From assembly GCA_035545895.1 (NCBI GenBank), contig DASZXJ010000099.1, forward strand, positions 1 through 16,046: DNA of 16,046 nucleotides, read 5' to 3'. The first letter of the stretch is position 1. Every line of letters begins with the position of its first letter. Both the position numbers and the translations under genes were made by a program. This DNA is from DASZXJ01 sp035545895. GTDB taxonomy: Bacteria > Planctomycetota > Phycisphaerae > Tepidisphaerales > Tepidisphaeraceae. Below the pieces are notes generated by a model. The model did no database searches. It worked only from the letters and a program-made list of their open reading frames with translations, and had not been told where the DNA came from. Below are positions 7,364-14,261 of the stretch, one piece after another.

Positions 7364-7454
7364 TAGAAATCGGGGGTAATTACATAGTCGGTGGGTCCCC
7401 CTACGGCGGAGCTGTGGGCTTTTTGGATCGACTACGACTCATCCCCCGATTCTA
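7364..7454. repeat. Nested imperfect palindrome between divergent genes
   Basis: Outer arms TAG-a-AATCGGGGG (7364-7376) and CCCCCGATT-CTA (7443-7454) pair over 12 bp with one bulged A. Eight nucleotides further in on both sides, TAGTCG (7385-7390) pairs with CGACTA (7429-7434). The spacing is symmetrical, 8 nt on each side. The 38-nt core contains GTGGGTCCCCC and GTGGGCTTTTTGG. It lies in the 237-nt gap between the divergent LURP-one-like and TraB-like genes. It could be a small non-autonomous element, a structured leader, or a regulator site. Confidence 0.5.
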
Positions 7455-7535
7455 CCCATTGAAGGAGATACCAGCGCAATTCCCAACTGAAATTATAAGT
7501 GTGGGGTTTGCTCCGCTGAATGACTAAAATGGGCA

Positions 7536-8468
7536 ATGATGAATCTTCGCCTCAAACCATCGATTGCGGCACTGACCTGTTGTTTGCTCGTAAACCTCGT
7601 ATCGGCGCAGACAACGCAGGAGTCGTCCAGGTTTCTCCGGTTTGTTCCGGATGATAACAACGGCGGGGTGCTCGAAGCGTCGGTGGTCACCTACCGTAAC
7701 GCGGCGGGGCAGACGGTTGACCTGATCGCGGCTGTGCACGTGGCGGATAAGTCGTTTTATCGCGATCTGAACAAAAGTTTTGAGCAATACGATGCGCTGC
7801 TCTATGAAATGGTCAAGCCGAAGGACATGTCCCCCGCTGAGCGAACCTCGCGCGGGCCGGCAGGACTCAAGGATTTGTCGCGGCCGATGGGGTGGGTCGG
7901 CGTGTTGCAGCAGTTCATGAAAAATACGTTGGAACTGAGTTTCCAACTCGAGGAAATCGACTATTCCAAACCCAATTTCGTGCATGCCGATCTGGACCTG
8001 GAAACCTTTCAAAAGATGCAGGCCGATCGGGGCGAATCCATTCTGATGCTGATGTTTCAGCAGATCATTCGCGAAATGACGCGCGAGCAGCAGCCAGGCA
8101 TGGCCGAGCCGGATGGATTTACACTGCTCTACGCGCTTCAAGCGCCCGATCGAGGCAGGCAGTTGAAACTGGTGATCGGCAGGCAGTTCAATCAGATGGA
8201 AGACATGATGGCCGACCTGGGGGGCCCGGGCGGGACCGTGCTGCTGACCGAGCGCAATCGAGCCGCGCTGGCAACCCTACGCAAACGTCTGGACGCCGGC
8301 GATAAGAAGGTGGGCATTTTTTATGGCGCGGGTCATCTCAAGGAAATGGAAAAGGACCTCATCGGCCTGATGGGTTTCAAACAAGTGGGCGAACCCCACT
8401 GGCGCGTGGCGTGGGACATGCGAATCAAGTCCCCGGCAACCCAGCCGACAACCTCGCCAATGAGGTGA
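7536..8468 (+). CDS. Exported TraB/GumN-family protein
   Basis: A 310-residue protein (or 309, if the adjacent ATG at 7539 is used) with a signal peptide ending LVSAQ (cleavage near residue 24), so it is exported. The pattern is that of the TraB/PrgY/GumN family: an N-terminal LIAAVHVAD strand-histidine motif (H68), DALLYEMV with E91, and a C-terminal GIFYGAGHLKEME with H267. The family, related to TIKI and EreA-type proteins, is thought to be metal-dependent and hydrolase- or protease-like, with the conserved His/Glu residues as candidate metal ligands. The bacterial substrate is unknown. The C-terminus ends in a low-complexity Pro/Thr tail, ATQPTTSP. There is no strong ribosome-binding site before the start. 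The gene stands alone, bracketed by two palindromic elements (7364-7454 and 8484-8576). Confidence 0.8.
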   Translation: MMNLRLKPSIAALTCCLLVNLVSAQTTQESSRFLRFVPDDNNGGVLEASVVTYRNAAGQTVDLIAAVHVADKSFYRDLNKSFEQYDALLYEMVKPKDMSPAERTSRGPAGLKDLSRPMGWVGVLQQFMKNTLELSFQLEEIDYSKPNFVHADLDLETFQKMQADRGESILMLMFQQIIREMTREQQPGMAEPDGFTLLYALQAPDRGRQLKLVIGRQFNQMEDMMADLGGPGGTVLLTERNRAALATLRKRLDAGDKKVGIFYGAGHLKEMEKDLIGLMGFKQVGEPHWRVAWDMRIKSPATQPTTSPMR

Positions 8469-8483
8469 TTTTTCATCGAATTT

Positions 8484-8576
8484 CCGGTCCTGGTGCAACT
8501 TAATCGTGACATGGGCTTTTCGCCCACGAGCACGGACTGAAAGCCGTGTCACATTTGAAAAATGCACCAGTGCCGG
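8484..8576. repeat. REP/MITE-like structured palindrome after the TraB-like gene
   Basis: Outer arms CCGG-tc-CTGGTGCA (8484-8497) and TGCACCAG-tg-CCGG (8563-8576) pair over 12 bp. Further in, GTGACA (8506-8511) pairs with TGTCAC (8547-8552), and GGCTTT (8514-8519) with AAAGCC (8540-8545). An alternative fold makes two small hairpins: TGGGC/GCCCA (8512-8526) and CACGG/CCGTG (8531-8548). Paired small hairpins in opposite orientation are typical of REP/BIME units mobilised by REP-associated tyrosine transposases; that assignment is inference. It lies in the convergent gap between the TraB-like gene and the minus-strand gene ending at 8634, so it might also stop transcription from either side. 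Confidence 0.6.
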
Positions 8577-8633
8577 TGAATCGCTCAGTGGATTCAAAGT
8601 CAAGTTGTGCAGATGCGTGTTGATCGGCCGAGT

Positions 8634-9515
8634 TTACGGAAACATATCATTTAAGCTGCATAAGTTGTTCAAATGGGCAACAACTTGAGGCTGTTCGAGC
8701 TGGATCAATTGCGCGCTGGCCAGTGCTTCGACGATTCGGCCGATGTCGCCGCTGTTCTGAATTCCCCAACCCTTGAAAACAGATTTGGCTTCAGCGGCGG
8801 ATCCGAAATCATCGATCGCCAGATCGCGCACCGCGGTACAGATGCGTTCAGCGCAAAGCCCGGGATCGGTTTCGATATCAGCCGGTCGCGGATCGATTGG
8901 CTGCATCGATTGCATCCACGCGCGACAGATCAGAAGGAGCGCATCGGCGGGAAACCCAAGCGACCGCGATGCTGATTCAAACGGCTGATACGCAACGCGG
9001 TCCACTTCATCCGCATTGCCGAACATTCCATGACGCAGTGCATCGAGCAGGGATCGCAGGATCGGCAGGCCGCATTCGGGACAGCGATTGGCGGGCGTCA
9101 GGCCGCGAAGGTTGTAGCCGCACTTCACGCAGGGGAGGTCCGCTTGCAACGTCGGGTCGATTGGCTCGCCCATTATCGATTCGGAAGGATCATCGGAATC
9201 CGGACGAGGCGTCCGGCATTTCCAGCATTCGGTGAATTGGCCTTCAATGATTTCGCCGCAGTTTTTGCATTTCCATGTCGGCGTGGGTGCGTGATGCGGG
9301 CCTTGCCGTTTGAATTGATCCAGAATTTCCGATGCGCGAGGCCAATCCGCCTGATCGATCCAGACAGTTGGATAGACCGCGCCGACGAGCATGCCGGCGG
9401 TATGAGTCAACGCTTCATCCATGACTTGCGCTGTGATTCCTTCAGCTTCGAGCAAATTGCGCAGGAAATGGGCCTCCATCGAATCGCGGGCTTGGTATAG
9501 CTGTTTCATCGCCAT
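8634..9515 (-). CDS. DUF2007 - double zinc ribbon - Minf_1886-type protein
   Basis: A 293-residue cytoplasmic protein built from three parts. Residues 3-70 (LYQARDSMEAHFLRNLLEAE, then VWIDQADWPRASEIL) match DUF2007, a putative signal-transducing domain. Two zinc ribbons follow: C83, C86, C97 and C100 within WKCKNCG...ECWKC, and C129, C132, C145 and C148 within CVKCGYNLRGL...RCPECG, the latter a common planctomycete style. Residues about 170-293 (ICTAVRDLAIDDFG, then WGIQNSGDIGRIV) match the Minf_1886 family of Planctomycetes and Verrucomicrobia, usually a free-standing small protein. The function is unknown; the ribbons suggest binding to nucleic acid or protein. The ATG at 9515 gives the expected DUF2007 start, but the ribosome-binding site is weak. 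A single-gene unit, divergent from the PEP-CTERM gene. Confidence 0.82.
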   Translation of the reverse strand: MAMKQLYQARDSMEAHFLRNLLEAEGITAQVMDEALTHTAGMLVGAVYPTVWIDQADWPRASEILDQFKRQGPHHAPTPTWKCKNCGEIIEGQFTECWKCRTPRPDSDDPSESIMGEPIDPTLQADLPCVKCGYNLRGLTPANRCPECGLPILRSLLDALRHGMFGNADEVDRVAYQPFESASRSLGFPADALLLICRAWMQSMQPIDPRPADIETDPGLCAERICTAVRDLAIDDFGSAAEAKSVFKGWGIQNSGDIGRIVEALASAQLIQLEQPQVVAHLNNLCSLNDMFP

Positions 9516-9602
9516 GTTTGCATCTCGTTCATATCCGCTTGGCGGGCGGGGTGCAAAGGAGGACCGGGAATCAATTTCATTGATGAAATCGCAATTTATA
9601 CC

Positions 9603-9631
9603 TTGACCCGGTCTTTATAAAGGGACAAAAT
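9603..9631 (+). promoter_or_regulatory. Weak promoter candidate upstream of the PEP-CTERM gene
   Basis: TTGACC (9603-9608) and CAAAAT (9626-9631) are spaced 17 nt apart. They would give a leader of about 165 nt before the ATG at 9803. The -10 match is only partial. Confidence 0.3.
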
Positions 9632-9802
9632 AATCTGATTATTGCGATCTACCCATCTGTAACTCTTTTCTCGCTGGCATGATTTCGCCGGTGAGCATTC
9701 TTTCCGGTATCGCGGGGTTATTTCCGCTGCTGGACGCGGGAACCTGAAGTTGCCGGCACAGTTCAAATCCGCGCGGCACTCTGTCGCCGGACAGGAGGAT
9801 TT

Positions 9803-10627
9803 ATGAAACATATTGTTGTTGTTGCGCGCACGTTGGCGCTTTCGATTTTATTAACCGGTGTGTGGGCCTCGGCCGCCACGGTGGTGATCAATCCTGGCGA
9901 CGGGGGGTGGACCAACGGTGATACGCGTGATGCCACCGGCGTCAATGTCGATCCAGCGCCGGGCCGACTGGATTTGAATGTTTCTCCGCCAGGTGGAGTG
10001 TCACCCAGTGGCAATAACGTGCTGCGTCTGGTGACCGACACCGGCAGCGCCAAGGCAACGCTTCAACAGTCCGGAGTCAGCTTGGGGAACATCGCGAATT
10101 TTTCCGGCTCGTATACCTGGTACAAGGAAAACGCCGGAGCAGCCGCGCCTGCATTCAAGCTGGGAATTGATACAACCGACAGCAACCCCACATCAAGTCG
10201 TCCAGGCGAAGCGCTGTTCGACAAGTTCCTTGTCTACGAACCATACGACAATCCCGATTCCGGCGACCCGGGTACTGGCGTATGGGTGAATCAGTCCTTC
10301 AGTCTGAACAGCGGAGGCTGGTGGCTGGTGGATCGCACGGCCGGGAACATTCAGGTGAATCCGCCTTATAGCAGCCTGACGCTTAATCAATGGCTCAGCG
10401 ATGCAACGTACGGAACCCGACTGAGCGGCGGAAACATTGTTGCCATTCAAATTGGCCAAGGTTCGGGGAACGCTGGGCTGACGTCATATGTTGATTCAGC
10501 TGCGTATACCTATGGCGTGAATGCGCTCTCCGAATCGTATGTGTTTGGAGAACCCACGCCTGAACCGGCAAGTTTGACGGTTATCTCGCTGGCAGGCGCG
10601 CTGTTTATTCGACGCGGCCGTAAATAA
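9803..10627 (+). CDS. PEP-CTERM sorting-domain exported protein
   Basis: A 274-residue secreted protein. Residues 1-25 form a signal peptide (hydrophobic LALSILLTGVWAS, Ala-rich cleavage site). The C-terminus has the PEP-CTERM layout: PEP at 253-255, a hydrophobic helix (LTVISLAGALFI) and a basic end RRGRK. This signal is recognised by an exosortase (EpsH/XrtA type), which cleaves and probably anchors or releases the protein in association with exopolysaccharide. The body is rich in Gly, Ser, Thr and Asn with alternating strands and few cysteines, suggesting a beta-sandwich; no catalytic motif was found. AGGAGG at 9793-9798 fixes the ATG. A strong terminator follows at 10659-10699, so it is monocistronic. 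No exosortase gene is present in the window. Confidence 0.88.
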   Translation: MKHIVVVARTLALSILLTGVWASAATVVINPGDGGWTNGDTRDATGVNVDPAPGRLDLNVSPPGGVSPSGNNVLRLVTDTGSAKATLQQSGVSLGNIANFSGSYTWYKENAGAAAPAFKLGIDTTDSNPTSSRPGEALFDKFLVYEPYDNPDSGDPGTGVWVNQSFSLNSGGWWLVDRTAGNIQVNPPYSSLTLNQWLSDATYGTRLSGGNIVAIQIGQGSGNAGLTSYVDSAAYTYGVNALSESYVFGEPTPEPASLTVISLAGALFIRRGRK

Positions 10628-10658
10628 ACGGCCTGGGAAAAAACCGACTTCGATTTGG

Positions 10659-10699
10659 CGGCCCCGAGTTTTCATCAGGCGAATATGGGCTCGGGGCCG
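10659..10699 (+). terminator. Intrinsic terminator of the PEP-CTERM gene
   Basis: CGGCCCCGAG (10659-10668) pairs perfectly with CTCGGGGCCG (10690-10699) around a 21-nt loop and is followed at once by TTTTATTGTTT. It lies 32 nt past the stop of the PEP-CTERM gene. Confidence 0.87.
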
Positions 10700-10782
10700 T
10701 TTTATTGTTTCATTCGGGACAAACAATTCCGCTCAAATCTTCGCTTGATTGCCGCATACCTGAAGTTAGGGTAAAGTACGGT

Positions 10783-11904
10783 ATGCAAGAGGGCGAGTAT
10801 TCGTTTCGGGACGCCTTGGTCAAAGGTCCCGCCTACCGGCGCGGGGCGGGGATCAATCCCGGCAATCGATTTGAGACGGTACGCCTGCATGTGCTCGGCG
10901 AAGAGTTGGATCGCCAGTGGATCGAGCGGGACAACGAGGATGGCTCGAATAACAAAGTCGAGCGGCAGGTCTTCTTTGATCGAACCGAGACGATCATCAA
11001 TCACGTTTCGCCGACATCGGATGTGCCTTTTGACTGGACACTGAATCCGTATCGCGGCTGCGAGCATGGATGTATTTACTGTTTTGCGCGGCCTTACCAT
11101 GAATACCTGGGGTTCAGTTGCGGGCTGGATTTTGAAACCAAATTGATGGCCAAGCCGGACGCGGCAAGATTGTTGCGCGATGAACTGGCCAATCCAAAAT
11201 GGAAGCCCGAGCCGATCGTGATGTCCGCCATCACGGACATCTATCAACCGATCGAACACAAGATGCAAATTGCCCGCCAGTGCCTGGAGGTGCTTGCTGA
11301 GTGCAATCAGCCCGTTTCAACCATGACCAAAAGCGCGCTGGTTTTGCGGGACACGGATTTATGGTCGCGGTTGGCGGAGAAGAACGCTGGGCGTGTGACC
11401 GTGACGCTGGTGACGTTGGATTCAGACCTTGCGCAAAAGCTGGAGCCGCGTGCTTCATCGCCGATGGCGCGGTTGCGGATCATTCGCGAACTGACGGCTG
11501 CTGGAATTCCGGTAACGGTCAATGTCGCTCCGATCATTCCGGGATTGACGGATGAGGAGGTGCCGAAGATTTTGCAGGCGGTTTCCGATGCCGGCGCGCG
11601 ACGGGCGGCGTGGGCACTGTTGCGCCTGCCTTATCAACTCAAGGAATTGTTCCTCGATTGGCTGCAGCGCAACGTGCATCCTGATCGTGCGAAAAAGGTG
11701 GAATCGCTGATCCGCCAATCGCGAGGCGGGAAGCTGTACGATGCCTCGCGCCGGCGCCATCGCGGACGCGGGCCTCGTGTGGAGCAGATCTCTCAATCGT
11801 TCGATATTTTCACCCGCAAATATGGATTGAACCGCGACATTCGCCCGTTGTCAGGAGCACATTTCCGCAGACCCCAGAAGGGCGGTCAGATGACGCTGTT
11901 TTAA
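10783..11904 (+). CDS. Radical SAM protein of the PA0069/Rv2578c (SplB-like) family
   Basis: A 373-residue cytoplasmic iron-sulfur enzyme. The radical SAM cluster motif CEHGCIYC gives C93, C97 and C100 as ligands of the [4Fe-4S] cluster that cleaves S-adenosylmethionine. Around it, NPYRGCEHGCIYCFARPYHE and then GLDFETKLMAK are characteristic of the PA0069/Rv2578c family, related to spore photoproduct lyase. The ending GGQMTLF is the usual short hydrophobic tail. The substrate of this family is not established. The ATG at 10783 is chosen because it gives the family-like N-terminus; an upstream in-frame TTG at 10705 falls in the T-run of the preceding terminator and cannot be the start. There is no strong ribosome-binding site. 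Its stop faces that of cbiO with only 8 nt between them. Confidence 0.9.
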   Translation: MQEGEYSFRDALVKGPAYRRGAGINPGNRFETVRLHVLGEELDRQWIERDNEDGSNNKVERQVFFDRTETIINHVSPTSDVPFDWTLNPYRGCEHGCIYCFARPYHEYLGFSCGLDFETKLMAKPDAARLLRDELANPKWKPEPIVMSAITDIYQPIEHKMQIARQCLEVLAECNQPVSTMTKSALVLRDTDLWSRLAEKNAGRVTVTLVTLDSDLAQKLEPRASSPMARLRIIRELTAAGIPVTVNVAPIIPGLTDEEVPKILQAVSDAGARRAAWALLRLPYQLKELFLDWLQRNVHPDRAKKVESLIRQSRGGKLYDASRRRHRGRGPRVEQISQSFDIFTRKYGLNRDIRPLSGAHFRRPQKGGQMTLF

Positions 11905-11912
11905 CGGGGCAA

Positions 11913-12665
11913 TCAGTGATGCGGATGCTGATGCAGCAAGATGTGCGGGCGCTCCAGTCCGTTGCTGAGCATCAGCGATTCGTTGGAGAGCAGTTCAACG
12001 GTCGGCCCTTGCGCGACGATCCTGCCATGATTGAGCAGCAAGGCTCGCGAGCATAGTTCGACAACGAGTTCCAGGTCGTGGGTTGCGATGATGATGGTCG
12101 CATCGAGCTGACGAAGAAGTGATTTGAGTTCGCGCTTGCCGCCGGGGTCCAGGCCGCTGGTGGGTTCGTCCAGCACGAGGATGGAGGGTTTGCATGCAAG
12201 CAGCCCAGCCAGGCAGACACGCCGCCGCTCGCCGAGGCTCAAATGGTGCGGCAGGCGGTTTTCAAATCCTGGCAAACCAATTTGCTTGAGACTCTCTTCG
12301 ACGCGCAGGCGGACTTCTGATTCGCTGAGCCCCAGTTGTCGCGGTCCGAACGCGACATCTTCAAATACGGTGGGGCAAAAAAGCTGATCGTTTGGGTCTT
12401 GGAAGAGCAATCCCACCTGGCGGCGGATTTCGGGCAAAGTGGCGCGATTGATCGGTTGCCCCATGATTTTCAGATTGGCATCGCCGTTGAGGTCTTCCGG
12501 CAGCAGGCCGTTGAGATGTTGGAGGAGCGTGCTTTTTCCCGCGCCGTTGGGTCCGATCAGGCCGACGCATTCGCGGGGTTGCACGGCAAATTCGATCGCG
12601 CTGAGGGCTTCGACGCCATCAGGATAGCGATAAGTGAGATTGCGGACGTCGATGGCAGCGCTCAT
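11913..12665 (-). CDS. cbiO: Energy-coupling-factor cobalt/nickel transporter, ATP-binding subunit
   Basis: A 250-residue ABC ATPase that drives cobalt or nickel import with CbiQ and CbiM at the inner membrane. All ABC motifs are present: Walker A GPNGAGKST (38-46), Q-loop Q89 within the CbiO-typical LLFQDPNDQLFCPTV, signature LSLGERRRV (142-150), Walker B SILVLDEP with D166 and E167, and switch H196. The tail HILLHQHPHH carries four histidines in its last ten residues and could bind the transported metal; that is inference. The start is the ATG at 12665, which overlaps the cbiQ stop by 4 nt (ATGA) and follows a GGGGGTGG stretch, implying translational coupling. A longer upstream reading lies inside cbiQ and is not used. 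It is the last gene of the operon. Confidence 0.93.
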   Translation of the reverse strand: MSAAIDVRNLTYRYPDGVEALSAIEFAVQPRECVGLIGPNGAGKSTLLQHLNGLLPEDLNGDANLKIMGQPINRATLPEIRRQVGLLFQDPNDQLFCPTVFEDVAFGPRQLGLSESEVRLRVEESLKQIGLPGFENRLPHHLSLGERRRVCLAGLLACKPSILVLDEPTSGLDPGGKRELKSLLRQLDATIIIATHDLELVVELCSRALLLNHGRIVAQGPTVELLSNESLMLSNGLERPHILLHQHPHH

Positions 12666-13258
12666 CGCCACCCCCTGGCGCACATGGCTGCGTAAATGCG
12701 ATCCGCGCGATCGGCGGATCGGATGAAAAGCTGGCCGATGACGGTCGCGAGATTTTGCCATTCAAACCGCCGGCTGATGCGGAACGTTCGCGACGCCCGA
12801 GCACGCCTCATGCGATGCGCTTCCTCGCCCAGCACGAACAAGTAGCGGTGCATAAGCAGCATCGTCGTGATCAGCAGTGAAGGAATACGCACCGATTTCA
12901 AAACCCGGACCAGCTCGGAAATCGTGCAAGTGCCCGCCAGCACGATCATCGTTGCCACGCACAACGTGCACCGCGCGATGATAAGAAGCATCACTCGCCA
13001 GCCGCCGGGCTGGAATAACGAGAGCAATGCCACGCCCAGTATGAACGGCTCGGCGATCAGTAGCCGGCCAAGAATAAACCTGAGCCGCACTCGCCCAATG
13101 ATTGCGGAAATCAGCAAAATCGCTGCCACGGGCAGGAGGAAAATGGCATGTCGCGCCGGCAAGGCAACCACAAAAAACACCATTGCCAGCGCGCCCATCA
13201 CCTTGATCGTCGCGTTGATGCGGGCCGGAGCGGGTTGGTAAAGAAGCGGTGGGTGCAC
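12662..13258 (-). CDS. cbiQ: Energy-coupling-factor cobalt/nickel transporter, transmembrane T subunit
   Basis: A 198-residue integral membrane protein of the CbiQ/EcfT family that couples the ATPase CbiO to the substrate-binding CbiM. Hydrophobic segments lie near residues 18-54 (one or two spans), 67-82, 89-110 and 127-143. The cytoplasmic coupling region carries the two Ala-Arg-type motifs: RMRRARASR (149-157) and the C-terminal RIYAAMCARGW (187-197). The start is a GTG at 13258, 8 nt after the cbiM stop and preceded by AAGG. A possible ATG at 13351 would overlap cbiM by 85 nt and add an unlikely leader. At 198 residues it is somewhat short for the family, because the N-terminal extension is lacking. 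The stop overlaps the cbiO start by 4 nt. Confidence 0.88.
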   Translation of the reverse strand: MHPPLLYQPAPARINATIKVMGALAMVFFVVALPARHAIFLLPVAAILLISAIIGRVRLRFILGRLLIAEPFILGVALLSLFQPGGWRVMLLIIARCTLCVATMIVLAGTCTISELVRVLKSVRIPSLLITTMLLMHRYLFVLGEEAHRMRRARASRTFRISRRFEWQNLATVIGQLFIRSADRADRIYAAMCARGWR

Positions 13259-13266
13259 CGTTGGCC

Positions 13267-14238
13267 TTAAGGTTGTTTTGTTTCCAGGCGAGCGGCGGCA
13301 AGCGGATCGACCGGTTCGGTCCTCGGCACCAGGATGCGGGCAAATATCCACGCGAGCCCGAAAACAAAAACAGTTCCAACCGCGCCCGCGACGGATGTGC
13401 TCAGGTTCGCCGATGTGATCAGCGGCATTTTGTATTCGGGCATCGGCGATGGAACGATCACGGCGGCTTTGTCATCAAAACCGAGAGACTCGGCGGTCTT
13501 GTCCAATCCATCCGGGGCGGTCGATGCAAATGGCGAGACGAAAAGTGCCAGGCCAAGTGCGATGAGCACGCCATATGCGGTGAAAGAAAAATACGATCGC
13601 GTTGCTCCAGCGGGCGGCGCGAGCAAATCAGGCCGGCTTGCCGAAACGGCGACGAGCACCAGAGCGGTAATGATTGCCTCGCCGATGCCGATGAGCATGT
13701 GAACCGCGGTCATCGCGGGGAAGGCGACTTTCCACGGGATGGTTCCCGACGCCGCCAGTTCGCCGGCGCACACGATCGATGCGACCACCGTGCTCAGCCA
13801 CGATGCAAACGTCGCCGCCCAGATTTGGCCGGTCAATCCGTTGGCTAGCCGGCTGAGCAACCTATAAACCGTCCAACCCAATACTCCGCCAATGATTGCC
13901 ATATTGAAAATGTTCGCGCCCAATGCGGTGACTCCGCCGTCGGCGAAGAGAAAGCATTGAACGATCAAAACGGAGGAGATGACGATGACGGCTGCGCTGG
14001 GCCCGAGCAGGACCGCCGTCAGCACTCCGCCGATGAGATGCCCGCTGGTTCCGCCTGCGACGGGGAAGTTGATCATCTGGGCGGCGAAAACAAATGCCGC
14101 CGAAAGTCCCAGCAAAGGCACGCGCCGAGGCGGCAAATGCAGTCGCGCCTGCCGCAGCGCCACACCCAATCCGGCCGCGGAAAGCGCTCCCACCGTTGCC
14201 GCCGCTTTCGTGTCCAGAAATCCGTCAGGAATATGCAT
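13267..14238 (-). CDS. cbiM: Cobalt/nickel transporter substrate-binding subunit CbiM fused to a PDGLE (CbiN-like) domain
   Basis: A 323-residue integral membrane protein. The N-terminus MHIPDGFL is the CbiM/NikM hallmark; in characterised members His2 and the N-terminal amine help bind Co2+ or Ni2+. A second conserved His is H67 in GGTSGHLIGG. Residues 1 to about 205 form the multi-span CbiM core. Residues about 217-303 form a C-terminal extension with two spans flanking SPFASTAPDGLDKTAESLG (residues 235-253), a PDGLE/CbiN-like domain. This replaces a separate cbiN gene, and none is present. Cobalt and nickel cannot be distinguished here. TTAGGA sits 8 nt before the ATG. It lies 23 nt after the outer-membrane protein gene and 8 nt before cbiQ, so all four genes are one operon. 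Confidence 0.93.
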   Translation of the reverse strand: MHIPDGFLDTKAAATVGALSAAGLGVALRQARLHLPPRRVPLLGLSAAFVFAAQMINFPVAGGTSGHLIGGVLTAVLLGPSAAVIVISSVLIVQCFLFADGGVTALGANIFNMAIIGGVLGWTVYRLLSRLANGLTGQIWAATFASWLSTVVASIVCAGELAASGTIPWKVAFPAMTAVHMLIGIGEAIITALVLVAVSASRPDLLAPPAGATRSYFSFTAYGVLIALGLALFVSPFASTAPDGLDKTAESLGFDDKAAVIVPSPMPEYKMPLITSANLSTSVAGAVGTVFVFGLAWIFARILVPRTEPVDPLAAARLETKQP

Positions 14239-14261
14239 GATTCGATCCTAACTGCAGAAAC

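Noticed and set aside
7345..7527. 60-codon plus-strand frame before the TraB-like gene
   Set aside because: It runs straight through the palindrome at 7364-7454, has no ribosome-binding site and no recognisable features.
8484..8576. tRNA-like cloverleaf
   Set aside because: No acceptor stem of the right length, no T-loop or D-loop consensus and no anticodon arm; REP/MITE-like structure fits better.
9660..9802. Sigma-54 promoter for the PEP-CTERM gene
   Set aside because: GG and GC doublets occur (for example near 9677-9689), but none has the required 10-nt spacing with a good consensus.
10705..10782. Upstream TTG start for the radical SAM gene
   Set aside because: It would begin inside the T-run of the preceding terminator; the added 26 residues do not look like this family.
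12666..12761. Longer cbiO reading from an ATG at 12761
   Set aside because: The extension lies inside cbiQ and is Arg/His rich; the ATG overlapping the cbiQ stop is the usual coupled start.
13259..13351. Longer cbiQ reading from an ATG at 13351
   Set aside because: It would overlap cbiM by 85 nt, and the added residues are not hydrophobic or CbiQ-like; the GTG at 13258 has AAGG in front and correct spacing.
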